From: Bombyx mori
Taxonomy: Eukaryota; Arthropoda; Insecta; Lepidoptera; Bombycidae
Assembly: GCF_030269925.1 (NCBI RefSeq)
Contig: NC_085129.1
Location: forward strand, 13,569,501 to 13,633,500
Reading direction: 5' to 3'
Length of the DNA: 64,000 nucleotides
This document shows, piece after piece, positions 10,661 to 20,184 of this stretch. Below the pieces are notes generated by a model. That model had not been told where the DNA came from and searched no databases. It was given only the letters and a program-made list of their open reading frames with translations. A program made the position numbers and the translations under genes. Each line of letters starts with the position of its first letter. Position 1 is the stretch's first letter.

Positions 10661-11025
10661 ACGCATATAGACACCCAATAACATCAAACAAAAAAAGAGG
10701 AAATAAATAATATTAAATTTGAACTCATGGTAGCAGCCGTAAATGTTCCGATCGTGTTACTGTTTTTGCATAATACAGTCCTTATCTCAATGTTTAAAAT
10801 TACTGTCACTAAAATATATTGTGTTTTGCTTCCAGGTATGCAACTTCTGTTTACCAGTGAGATGTTTTCGTTCTCGCTGCCACTGTCATTTTACGTAAGT
10901 GGTTACGAAGCTAGTGTTTATTCTGCCATCTCGTGCACAATTTTACCCAACTGCCGCCAAGTGCAAAGAAATAAAACATATTTGTATGTAAATTAAAATC
11001 TCCGTTTGTAAAAACACGAAGTTTT
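10661..11025. other. No recognised feature; small open frame
   Basis: A plus-strand frame of 89 codons (10727-10996) has hydrophobic stretches (VPIVLLFLHNTVLISMF; FSFSLPLSFYVSGYEASVYS) but no family resemblance and no supporting signals. I treat it as chance. Confidence 0.4.
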
Positions 11026-11112
11026 GGAACGAAGTTCCTTATGGGACGATGCGGAGGGGTACCCTAATCAAGAAAAAACGTCCGTAACGTAAGAATTTTA
11101 TTAGTAATGCAA

Positions 11113-11149
11113 ATGCGCGGACTGAGGAGTATGAAATTTTCCACACTTA
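11113..11149 (+). mobile_element. HelC copy, 5' part (truncated)
   Basis: ATGCGCGGACTGAGGAGTAT, GAAATTTTCCACACTTA matches internal HelC (see 2889-2930). The first 50 or so bases of HelC, including the TC terminus, are missing. It continues at 11581. Confidence 0.82.
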
Positions 11150-11580
11150 TCTATACTAATATTATAAAAAGGAAAGATTTGTTTGTTTGTTTGTATTGAA
11201 TAGGCTCCGAAACTAGTGAACCGATTTGAAAAATTCTTTCACTGTTTGGATGCTACACTATTCCCGAGTAACATAGGCTATAATTAATCATTTTTGAAAA
11301 AAAATAGGAACCCTCACTAAAATTCCAATAATGTTACCCAAGGTGTAAAAAATTACCTAAAATATTCTTTACATCGCGTGCCCTGCGAAAACTATTGATG
11401 ATAGAATAAATTAATGTACTACGACTTTATAGAACACATTATTATTAACAAAAGTGTTACGACAGCATATGTCCAACTATTATAGTTATGCCGCAATAAG
11501 TGTTCCTTTATTTAAAAAAAAAAGTCAATTATCGTTCAAATTTTTTTAAAGACCCGAGCGGAGCCGGAGCGGGCCGCTAG
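11150..11580 (+). mobile_element. Non-autonomous Helitron, family HelA, complete, nested
   Basis: Begins TCTATACTAATATTATAAA after an A and ends GGAGCGGGCCGCTAG before a T; 431 bp. It interrupts HelC exactly between A and T of CACTTA^TAGAG, as the intact HelC at 2839 shows. It carries no transposase. The CGAGCGGAGCCGGAGC run near the end is the GC-rich terminal part typical of this family. Confidence 0.9.
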
Positions 11581-11913
11581 TAGAGAATATAGAGAAGAAG
11601 TGCACAATACTAATATTTTGTTTAAATAATGCATAAAAGATACATTAAATCAATAAAGAAAACATTACACACACTACAGACCATGTATTTGACGCACACA
11701 CGCATGCATACTATTTATTGTCAAACTTTTGTTCTTGACGTCTGTTGTCAAATTGAGAATAGATTATATATTTTTTGTCTTTGTTAATATTTTTTTATAG
11801 TATAGTCTTGGCAAAATTTGTGATAATAGAAGTATAAAATACAATCATAATAGTGTACAAACTTACAATTCCAATTAATTATAGTCGAATTTCGACTACT
11901 GCGGGACCTCTAG
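11581..11913 (+). mobile_element. HelC copy, 3' part
   Basis: Resumes TAGAGAATATAGAGAAGAAG directly after HelA and ends TAGTCGAATTTCGACTACTG, CGGGACCTCTAG before T. The terminal hairpin and CTAG end are intact. Confidence 0.86.
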
Positions 11914-12215
11914 TAACGTAAAAATAAGTAATGCACACAGTGTACGTAACTTTGTAATAACGTATAAAAATTAACATATTTTTTTGTCATTCATTGATCA
12001 CGATCTCAGAGCGTTCGTTTGGCGCAATACACTAACTCTTATGCAAACAACCGTGGATGAAGTGCACCACAATAAGTTCGCACGTTACCGAATGACCGTG
12101 GGTTGTTGCGAAACCTCCAGTTTTATTTTCTTTATACCTCAAATAGAACTTAAAATTAATATTTTTATAATAAGAAACTTCGTTCCTATCCCACGACACC
12201 ACATATCTTTTTTTT

Positions 12216-13100
12216 AAGACTTTCGATATTCATTTCAAAACTTACCTGCTACAAATAATTTCGTTTTTTATATTCTCTATTGTTTTTTTTTTTGTCGCAT
12301 CCCGACTTCTAGAACACAATGTGTTAATAGGTTTCTTAAAAATTCGTACTCACACATTGGAAACAAGTACAAAAATATTATATTTATAAATAAGAGTCAT
12401 GGATATCCGACCTTATGGCTGAGAAATATTCATTCAAAGGAGTCTGAGATACTGCTTGCTCTAGTCTAACGTTATCTTCATACCGCGCCTGTAACGGGGT
12501 AAGCAGTTATGTTTAACGATCTTTATCTACGGGACTGCAATCGCATCTCGTAAACCTTAACTCGAAGGCATAAGGTATTCTTTCATACTCCATACTAAAT
12601 AAATAATGTAAGTTTATTTGGATAGCTACATTTACTCAAAACGCTTATGACAACCTACGTTGTGTATCCAAGACAATTCGATCCAATGTATTTCTGTGTA
12701 TTTTTCAATTTTTGAGTTATTCGATGTGCCCTTTTTCGGGCTGAGTTTGGTCAAGCATAACAAGGCCATCGGATAGTATGAGTAAGAACGTAAGTTAATT
12801 TTTTTATTACTACTGAAATAATTGAGGCACGTAAGAGATGTTACGGGATAAATTTTAAGGGAAACATATTAAAGCATCAACTGATTATTCAAAGTTTTTG
12901 GAGCATCGTTAAACTGCAGTCTTCAAAAATTTTAAGCTAGTTCCTAGCGAAACTCATTTTGATGAGGTACTGACTGTCTTCAACATATTACTGCTACTAC
13001 TTGGAGAAAACCTCATAAATTTGAATCAATTTGACACCAACCCAAAAAAAAGTTCAATACTTTAAGTGCTTGCCTCTGACTTTGCCATCAGTAAACTACA
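12216..13100. other. No recognised feature
   Basis: AT-rich unique-looking sequence; no supported open frame or recurring repeat. Confidence 0.5.
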
Positions 13101-13182
13101 AAATGGCTTCTAGAACAATCTAAGGTTGCTAGATTTAAAATAAATGGCTTCTAGAAAAATCTAACGGCGCTCGAATTAAAAC
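13101..13182 (+). repeat. Two-unit 41-bp imperfect tandem repeat
   Basis: AAATGGCTTCTAGAACAATC at 13101 recurs as AAATGGCTTCTAGAAAAATC at 13142, with CTAAGG/CTAACGG and a similar continuation. Confidence 0.6.
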
Positions 13183-13570
13183 TATAATAATAATTTAATC
13201 AATCCATCAATACACGTGTAAGTGATTTCTAATGTGACGACAGTATCTTAAACACACGTGATGTTAACGCATTGTTCGTTCGAAACAATCGTATCTTGTA
13301 TCGGTGATACGATTTCGCGTAGAAAGTCTAATGACCCGAGAACTATAAATCATTTATTTGTATTACTTTCGATTCGCCACAGTCCAGAATAATAAGCAAA
13401 TCACTACATCATGACTTTTACTTTTAATTGTCTTGAGTTTTTGTGTGACTCTAATAGTCGTAGACTGTGGTAAATAAGTTTCATTATGTGATGTAATTAC
13501 TGTTCTAAATACACAAATGAATTACTAGCGCTCCAAATAAGTTACGAGTACTATTATTTTATCAAAGACA
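13183..13570. other. No recognised feature
   Basis: AT-rich sequence without a recurring family or convincing frame. Confidence 0.5.
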
Positions 13571-13772
13571 CTAGCGACCCGCCCTCGCTTCGCTTCGGAA
13601 ACATTAAAACACACATGAAACAAAAAAAAAAAAAAAAAAAGTAGCCTATGTTCATCAGGGACAATGTCGGCTTCTAATGGAAAAAGAATTTTTCAAATCG
13701 GTCCAGTAGTTTCGGAGCCTATTCGAAACAAACAAACAAACAAATCTTTCCTCTTTATAATATTAGTATAGA
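13571..13772 (-). mobile_element. HelA-type Helitron, internally shortened
   Basis: On the minus strand it starts TCTATACTAATATTATAAAG and ends GAAGCGAGGGCGGGTCGCTAG, again flanked by A and T. It is only 202 bp and contains a long A run on the plus strand (13622-13640). Its 5' end abuts a short ATAGAT repeat and then a Bm1 fragment. Confidence 0.83.
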
Positions 13773-13790
13773 TATAGATATAGATGAGTT

Positions 13791-13905
13791 CTATAGTTAC
13801 AACGGCTGCCCCAACCTTTAAACCGAAACGCATTACTGCTTCACGGCAGAAGTAGGCAAAGTGGTGGTACCTACCCGTGCGGACTCATAAGAGGTCCTAC
13901 CGCCA
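13791..13905 (-). mobile_element. Bm1 fragment
   Basis: Plus-strand TATAGTTACAACGGCTGCCC through GTGCGGACTCATAAGAGGTC, CTACCGCCA is reversed Bm1 body; the 3' third and tail are missing. Confidence 0.85.
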
Positions 13906-14401
13906 ATAAAAAAAATGTTATGTTACCTTAATAATACCAATGTTATTTCAACGTTAATTTCCCATTCAATATAAAACGTTTTCGATACTCAAAATCTTCA
14001 CTTTCTACAAAAAAAAAACCGGAAATTAATCAAATGCTATTTTTTTGTTAATTTCAATTTGTACATACTGCATTTTAAGCAGACTCCACTCAGTGTGTAG
14101 CTATCAACATACAAATCAATTAAATAAAGAACGTAGTTCGATTAATTGAGAGTGATGTTTGAAAGGAAGGCGTTACGAACTGAAGTTTCAATCAATCAAA
14201 TATTGTTTTAGACTTGAGTTTTGAATTAAAATATATTTTACAAAGCTATTGAACTCTTACGTTCGATTAAAGGAAAGATAAAGCGATCAAACTGACTCTT
14301 AAGTTTGTCTAAATACGTCCAAATTGAAAACAAAAAAAAAAATTAAATTGGAAACTTTGGTTTTGTCACAAAAATTCTCAAAAAGTATTAGAAGACTCTT
14401 G
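13906..14401. other. AT-rich sequence, no recognised feature
   Basis: No gene, repeat family or structure seen. Confidence 0.5.
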
Positions 14402-14597
14402 TACTGTTGGTAGGACCCGTTGTGAGTCCGCACGGGTAGGTACCACCACTCTGCCTATTTCTGCCGTGAAGCAGTAATGCGTTTCGGTTTGAAGGGTGGG
14501 GCAGCCGTTCTAACTATACTTGAGACCACAGAATTTATATCTCAAGGTCGGTAGCGCATTTACGTTGTCCGCCCAACTAAACAATAAAAAATAAAAA
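14402..14597 (+). mobile_element. Bm1-type SINE with internal deletion
   Basis: Body from ACTGTTGGTAGGACCCG; after CATTTACGTTG the sequence jumps to TCCGCCCAACTAAACAATAA, losing about 60 bp of the 3' region. A-rich tail present. Confidence 0.88.
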
Positions 14598-14873
14598 AAA
14601 GACTTGAAATGTTGATTTGAAGTAATTCAATTTTTAATTTAGTGTTAGATGGAGATTCCTTAAAGTCGTCAACGTTCAAATGTGTCGTACAAAATCAATT
14701 CAACTTGATTTGCGAAATAAAATAGGACATTCCCTCTGAAACCCTACGCAATCATGTGTCGAGTTTAAAAAGCTGTATTCAAACACTAATATACAATTCG
14801 ATTCTCCAGAATTTCTTGTCGCACGCGTAAATTAGTTTATTTTAAAAGTGTTCGCACAAAATGTTCTATTTTC

Positions 14874-14965
14874 TTTTTTTATGATTGAAATATTACTTGC
14901 TTTGGAGGCCCTTCCAGTTTCACCAGGACAGGTGGCCGAGCAAAGGCTCAGCCGGGAGGGAAGTC
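14874..14965 (-). mobile_element. Repeat B2 3' tail, truncated
   Basis: The minus strand reads CTCCCGGCTGAGCCTTTGCT, CGGCCACCTGTCCTGGTGAA, ACTGGAAGGGCCTCC and ends in an A run. It matches the 3' end of the longer B2 copy at 28650-28760. A polyA tail and 5' truncation point to reverse-transcribed insertion. Confidence 0.7.
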
Positions 14966-15340
14966 CTAATTCCAATAACTATTCTAACTTACTTCCGATT
15001 TAAGACAATTAATTTTAGAAGAATTGTCCTAGGCGACACGAATATATCTTTGAGTCGACAAAAACGCATTCAAATTTCAAACCACGTCCTTGGTGTTGAT
15101 AAACATACTCACACCCGAAACACGAGCAGAGCGCAGTTGAGGTCACGGTATCGTCTCGTTCACGAATCGTGACCAATCCACAATTGACCGTTAGACAGAT
15201 ATCTAAATTATATATTGTAATAGTCCCGTACTGAACGGTCGGTCGTAAGTTTTTCGATTTCTCCCGACCACGCCTTCAGATGAGCGCGATGACATTTACC
15301 AACCACGCTCCGATATTGTTTGCGTTCCGACATTTTGCGA
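14966..15340. other. Moderately GC-richer unique sequence
   Basis: Between about 15110 and 15340 CpG is more frequent than in surroundings (for example GCAGAGCGCAGTTGAGG and GATTTCTCCCGACCACGCC). It lies upstream of the TATA-like motif at 15361. No repeat match was seen within the window. Confidence 0.35.
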
Positions 15341-15354
15341 ATTGACAACTAGAT

Positions 15355-15390
15355 ATCAGATATAAAGAACATACCGCGTTCAGTAACTGC
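15355..15390 (+). promoter_or_regulatory. Possible core promoter (TATA and Inr-like)
   Basis: TATAAAG at 15361 is followed by TTCAGTA at 15379-15385, which resembles the arthropod TCAGT initiator. The spacing (about 21 bp from the first T to the A) is shorter than the usual 28-31, which weakens the case. CpG-richer DNA lies upstream and a short ORF starts at 15414. Confidence 0.2.
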
Positions 15391-15413
15391 CTTCGAGTTA
15401 TTTATGCGGGATC

Positions 15414-15494
15414 ATGGCTCGTTTCGGAACTGCTTTATCGGTTAAGATTCGAGTAAACGGTGAAAGTTTTGCGGCAAATCTTGAGATCTCTTGA
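15414..15494 (+). CDS. Short ORF downstream of possible promoter
   Basis: ATG in the context GGGATCATGGCT opens a 26-codon frame (MARFGTALSVKIRVNGESFA, then ANLEIS). GTAAAC and GTGAAAG inside it could be splice donors, so it may instead be part of a first exon. No family is recognised. A frame of this length is expected by chance; it is listed only because of the sequence upstream. Confidence 0.15.
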   Translation: MARFGTALSVKIRVNGESFAANLEIS

Positions 15495-15579
15495 TCATTA
15501 GATCTGCTTATAAAACAAATATACGTTCTGTGTGCTACTAACGGAATCTTCGAATACCATAAAGGAATTTCGAAGTACG

Positions 15580-15806
15580 TACTGATGGTAGGACCTGTAG
15601 TGAGTCCGTGCTGGTACCCTGCCTATTTCTGCCATGAAGCAGTAATGCGTTGCGGTTTGAAGGGTGGGGCAGCCGTTGTAACTATACTTGAGACCTTAGA
15701 ACTTATATCTCAGGCTGTATGGCACATTTACGTTGTAGATGTCTATGGGCTCCAGTAACCACTTAGGTGAGCTGTGAGCTCGTACACCCATCTAAGCAAA
15801 AAAAAA
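15580..15806 (+). mobile_element. Bm1-type SINE with small deletions
   Basis: Body from TACTGATGGTAGGACCTG to CCCATCTAAGCAAAAAAAAA. Part of the CACGGGTAGGTACCACC segment and the 'acaccaggtgg' segment are lost. Confidence 0.88.
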
Positions 15807-15927
15807 TACAATTAATTAATTGTCGTAAGTATACATTGTAGTAGTAGTAGTATTTAGCAAATTACATAATATTGTATAAAATCGTTAGAACTTAGTACAA
15901 GTAGCTTGCGTGTAACGTCAACTTTGT

Positions 15928-16143
15928 TCAAATTTCCCAACTGCTTACATCATGCCCCGAGGCCGCTATCATGCACCATCTTGCATTAGATATATAGCAG
16001 TTTCTAAAACCGCCTCGAAAAGCACATCCAGTCTTATCGGAGCCATCAACATAACGACGCTCATAAAACATAACTGGACTACATTGAGACAAGTTGATAC
16101 CCACGACTCCGTTTGTGAATAATATTTGCTTGTATTCAAAAAT
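15928..16143 (-). CDS. Exon-like open frame, unidentified
   Basis: The frame after the in-frame stop at 16144 reads NGVVGINLSQCSPVMFYERR, YVDGSDKTGCAFRGGFRNCY, ISNARWCMIAASGHD. A GTAAGC donor follows the GHD codons in phase 0 (intron from 15948). The residue mix (five cysteines, Gly, Arg, aromatic) is more protein-like than the AT-rich background translations. No good pyrimidine-rich acceptor is visible upstream; AATACAAG|CAAAT is weak. No family is recognised. It may be an old exon, a decayed pseudogene or chance. Confidence 0.2.
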   Translation of the reverse strand: MFEYKQILFTNGVVGINLSQCSPVMFYERRYVDGSDKTGCAFRGGFRNCYISNARWCMIAASGHDVSSWEI

Positions 16144-16190
16144 TTAATCGGTGCTTCCAATACACTGTGGCATAGTAAATCCATATGCAA

Positions 16191-17236
16191 ATAGTTTTAG
16201 CAGTAGCTATTTTCAAATTGAAATGGTATTTTTTATTTAGTAGGTTAGGGAAAAGTCTTTTCGCATTATAGCATGTATGAACTTGTCAAATAGAATATCG
16301 AATAAACCCACAAACAAGCCTAAAACCATAAAAGTTCACTCTATAATTAACATTATAAAACCCGGAATCGTAAAAGTGACTCATCAATAATAGTGCAATG
16401 AAATAGCAAATAAGAAGAATAATGAATCACGTATGTATAGTTTGTACTTTCGTCTAATTATTTGTGTTCAATGGAACCTTATGTTTCAAGCCAACACCGA
16501 CTTTGGCCACGAAAGTGAAAGACTTCATACTTATGGAGTAAACTAAACACCGCGGTACAATGAAATATGTCTGACAGATGTTTAGAACTGGACATGCATT
16601 GATGCATCTATCAAATCTATTCGAACGAAAGACTCGTAACAATTAAAATTATTAAATTACTTCCGGTCTTGAATGTGTTCATGTGAGTATATTAAACAGA
16701 CTGGTTTGTTGTTATAAAGTTGATCAAAGATTAAATATTTATTATTTGGGAGTATTCTGCGGAACTTGTGCATATGCGAACTTATCTAGAAAATGCCGTT
16801 AGCAAGATTCAAATATCTTGAGTTCTATGACAGCTACCCAATACAGGTGTTTTATTCTTTTCTGCATGTAAGTTTAATAAAAGAGTTTATGTTTGAAGAA
16901 TATTAATCGATACGAGCTAAACACGTCTTGAATAGTCTTGTATAGTATAACTTTTCCTCCCGCTGTACAGGGAAGAAAGTGTGACTTTTGCTCCCTGGAT
17001 ACTGACAAGTGCGTATGCGCGTTAGTGTCTACGTCTGCTCTCACGCACCTAAAATTCTCAGTCATTGTTGTGCTCGGGTAATTTGCAATATTGTGTTTAG
17101 TATAAAAGTGAAATAAACAAAACGCAATAAAATTTAATAGTGAAGTATTAAACAAAGATGAGTTCATCAGACAGTTCTTATTCAATTAGTAGTAGTTTAT
17201 TTAAAAATTAAAAACAGTTAAATTGGTTTTTATGAG
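16191..17236. other. No confident feature
   Basis: Minus-strand frames at 16454-16642 and 16874-17185 have no recognised domain. The first ends in MKSFTFVAKVGVGLKHKVPL, which has fairly coding-like codons, but nothing else supports it. Confidence 0.4.
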
Positions 17237-17330
17237 TATGGGGGGCTCCGCCCCCCTGCCCCCAGCCAGGGCTTCGGTCCTGTACCCCGGCTCGGTACTC
17301 CATGAACTTTCGGCCTCGTAGGAGAAAAAA
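17237..17330. other. Foreign-looking GC-rich block with hairpin
   Basis: GGGGGGCTCCGCCCCCC (17240-17256) is a perfect 7-bp-stem hairpin with a 3-nt loop. It is followed by CAGCCAGGGCTTCGGTCC and CCCCGGCTCGGTACTCC. A second pair, CGCGGGA/TCCCGCG, spans 17343-17373. The composition contrasts sharply with both flanks. No coding frame. It may be the remnant of a mobile element terminus. Confidence 0.45.
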
Positions 17331-17373
17331 TAGTATGTGCACCGCGGGAATCAGTAGGACATCTCATCCCGCG

Positions 17374-17912
17374 TGTTTGCCACAATGTACTGTTGTCGTA
17401 TGAAATATTTTGAATAGCTTAAAAAGTGCAGTATTACAAGCCGACCTATGTGATGATTGCAGAAATATGAGGCATTCGAATAACCTCACTCGGAATCTTC
17501 GAAACGACGCTACCTGATTTTAATCAATAGACGACGAAATTTGTATTCTACGTGGTTACTAATAAAATTCATAACACTAATCAGAGCAAAAATAGTAGAT
17601 TCGAAGGATGTCCAATCTTCAATGCACAACGATAGGTCATTATAAGTCCAATTACGGCTGGAACGTCTTTGATGCTCACACACATACGTATTAGGAACTT
17701 AACGTTGTTTAATTACCGGTTCAGCGATACAGTTAAAGAAAACGCAACGGCAAATAAGGATATTCAGGTGTCGCTCGTTACTCGTTTACATTGACGGTGT
17801 TGGTCATGTCAGATCAAATGCCACAGAAGAATATTGAATTACTGAACGCTATATATATAACTCTAATATTTTATTATTAACAAAAAGTCAAATCAAAATA
17901 ATTTAACATAAA
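17374..17912. other. No recognised feature
   Basis: Unique-looking sequence up to the reverse-transcriptase fragment. Confidence 0.45.
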
Positions 17913-18239
17913 TCAACCCACACAGTAGAACAGATCTTCTAATGCGCTTGAAGGAGGCACAGTTCCCAAAATACTGGCTACGTTGCGTCGTTGGACAGCC
18001 AGACTCACTCTCTGTGCAAAGTACCAGCCAGCCTTAGCATCATGTGTAACCTCCTTCAAGCGTTTGGAGATTTCTGTTAAAAATTTCTTTGCTTCAGGGC
18101 CCCAAGGGCCCATCGTCTCAACCGCGAAAGGCAAAAAAGAATAAGAAGACCCCAAACCCGAATACTTCCGCTTTATTGTAATTTCTGCTGAAATACCATC
18201 TAAATGACAGGGAGCCACAGTATCCACACAAGTAGCATC
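17913..18239 (-). pseudogene. Non-LTR retrotransposon polymerase C-terminal fragment
   Basis: About 108 codons are open on the minus strand: DATCVDTVAP, then the run VETMGPWGPEAKKFLTEISK, RLKEVTHDAKAGWYFAQRVS, LAVQRRNVASILGTVPPSSA, LEDLFYCVG. Blocks such as E-T-(M/L)-G-P-W, F-x-Q-R-(V/I)-S-x-A-(V/I)-Q-R and A-S-I-L-G-T recur at the C-terminal end of polymerases of certain invertebrate retroelements, to the best of my recognition. The frame is preceded by a stop and lacks catalytic polymerase motifs such as YADD, so it is a dead 5'-truncated copy. It is the least decayed protein relic in the window. The clade is not certain. Confidence 0.55.
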
Positions 18240-19235
18240 CTATACCATACGTTATATATATCAATATCTGGACAACTCATAGTCACTCTAGAAACCACAG
18301 TGACTGATACGTGCTAGAATTTCTTGCGAAAGAAACTTCCGATAGAGAAAAATGAGAAATACAGATTGTGAAAGAGAGATTTAGGAAGAAATTTTTACAG
18401 AAACAGGATTATGCTGTTTAAAACTTGAAATTAATACGCCCTGTTTTACGAAAAATTATTAAATGTGCTTAAGTGTCTGTTGATGGTTTCGCTCATTTGT
18501 TTTTATAATTAAATAAATATAATTGAATCCTTGGCACATTTGAATTGCCAATTTCAAATTTAGTGAATTTATTACCTTAGTTATTCTACGAAGAAAGTCA
18601 TAAGCACGTTGTTTAACGTTGATACCTAAATTAAATGTTTTGCTTTTGTTAAATTTGCTGCTGCTGCTGTTTACACTTTAATAATATAATTATTTACAAT
18701 CGAAAACGCAAATGAGTAAGTCATCTAAATAGAATCGATATGACATTAGCACTTCTTATATATTATGAACCTTTATGAACACAACTATGTTTAGCATCTC
18801 TTACACTGAAGAAGCAAATGAACAACAAGTTCAGGACCGCTCCATTGTCTTTAGATCACGCTTTAGATCAATCTCAAGAACTCTAAAAACTCAATTATAA
18901 TTACCACGCAGCTATGATCTACGCATTGAAAGCCGCGATTCATTAGTTGTTTAATTAAAGCCTTGATGCCACCGTTATTGGCTCGATACATCGATCTCTC
19001 ACGGACATAACATAAATGATAGCATTAGCCTTTAATGTTTTCTATTTGCTGGTGTTCGAACATGTAGGCCTGTATAGGTATATACTACCATTTCAATCAA
19101 TGTTTTCCTGTCAATTTCTCTTAAGTTAACGTCCGAAATTGAATATTTTTACACATCTTCTAGATTTTTTGTATTAGTGAAAAGTTTAGAAGACGTTGTG
19201 TAGAGACGCTGGAGTAACAAATACCCCCTTTTTTC
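18240..19235. other. No recognised feature; short CTG run
   Basis: AT-rich unique sequence. A short TGCTGCTGCTG run is at about 18657-18668. Confidence 0.5.
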
Positions 19236-19435
19236 TGGCCCTAGCAAGAGTGGTTCGCGGAATCTACCACCGGATCGGAAACGCAACCCACTGAGAAGAT
19301 CCGGCGAGAAACTCAGTGGGCTGTGTCAATGGGTTGATTCACTCGTCGAGCCCTTCGTCGCAAACGACGGGTTCGACGACGACGGTGACCGGTGCTTGTG
19401 GTACCTAAAAGCACCTAAAATCGTGAGGATCCATA
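19236..19435 (-). mobile_element. Repeat B copy
   Basis: Plus-strand CCCTAGCAAGAGTGGTTCGC, GGAATCTACCACCGGATCGG, ACTGAGAAGATCCGGCGAGA, AACTCAGTGGGCTGTG is repeat B reversed. It extends past it into GACGACGGTGACCGGTGC and GTGAGGATCCATAATGACGC, a 5' extension also seen (reversed) at 28400-28510. Confidence 0.78.
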
Positions 19436-20040
19436 ATGACGCGAATACCCGTTACTCAAAGCTCAAAATATAGATACTCTGTAGCAGAATTAGGCGAAAT
19501 GACTATTTATGGTTTGCATGAAATCGAAGTATCTGCTGATATATAGCCAAGCAGACTGCTGTCTTGTAATATCCTCTGGCCATTCCTAGTTTGACGTAAA
19601 CATTACGAGTACTCCTACGATTAGATCTGACTGCGAATACACATGGGTACACCCTGGGTAAACTTTTTGACCATATTACCATTTTACATACATGAAATTA
19701 AAATATGTTTAAAGCAGAATCATATCTACTATATAAAAATTCGAACTTTCTTCCTTCTACGAAGCAATTTTTATAAAACTTATAGAATCAAACCATCCTT
19801 ATATTACGTCCATGACCTACATAAAGCATCAGCTGATTGGCAATGTATATTCACTTTATTTCTTTAGGTCTAATTAATTGAATCCGACATCACATCTGAT
19901 TCGCCCTCGATCTGATAACGATTTATAGGTTTAGATAAAAATTTACCCGAATGCGCCAGAAGCCTAGAACTGCTTGCGTTGGCGGAAGCAATTTAAGTAT
20001 CCGCGTTTTTATCTTTCTTTGTGGCTCTTAAATTACTTAC
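19436..20040. other. No recognised feature
   Basis: AT-rich sequence without a recurring family or gene. Confidence 0.5.
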
Positions 20041-20184
20041 TTTTCTGAACTTGGCCCTCAAAATGGAAGCTTCTTCTCGATGCTGCGTTATTTTGCAAGT
20101 TATTAGCCTAAAGTTTACGCATTCCAGTCTGTATCGAATCATACCAGCCATATTCGTTTCCATCTTCCCTTTGTAATGTTGTCC
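20041..20184 (-). CDS. Exon-like open frame with consensus donor
   Basis: On the minus strand an AACTTCTGACAAG acceptor-like site at 20185 is followed by 48 open codons (GQHYKGKMETNMAGMIRYRL, ECVNFRLITCKITQHREEAS, ILRAKFRK). They end at a perfect GTAAGT donor (20040-20035), in phase 0 on both sides. The longer open frame runs 20202-19993. The acceptor is weak in pyrimidines. No family is recognised. It would be phase-compatible with the possible last exon at 8118-8249, but that linkage is speculation. Confidence 0.2.

Larger units (their letters stand above)
11026..12215 (+). repeat. Repeat F, second copy, split by HelC/HelA
   Basis: The left part (11026-11112) starts GGAACGAAGTTCCTTATGG and runs to TTAGTAATGCAA. 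The right part (11914-12215) repeats TAACGTAAAAATAAGTAATG and continues to GAAACTTCGTTCCTATCCC. Together they match 2080-2434 in reverse. Between them sits HelC with HelA nested inside. The TAACGTA...AGTAATGCA segment is present on both sides of the insert. Confidence 0.6.

Noticed and set aside
14885..15172. 95-codon gene (+)
   Set aside because: Its first 27 codons translate the reversed tail of repeat B2; the remainder has no recognised domain.
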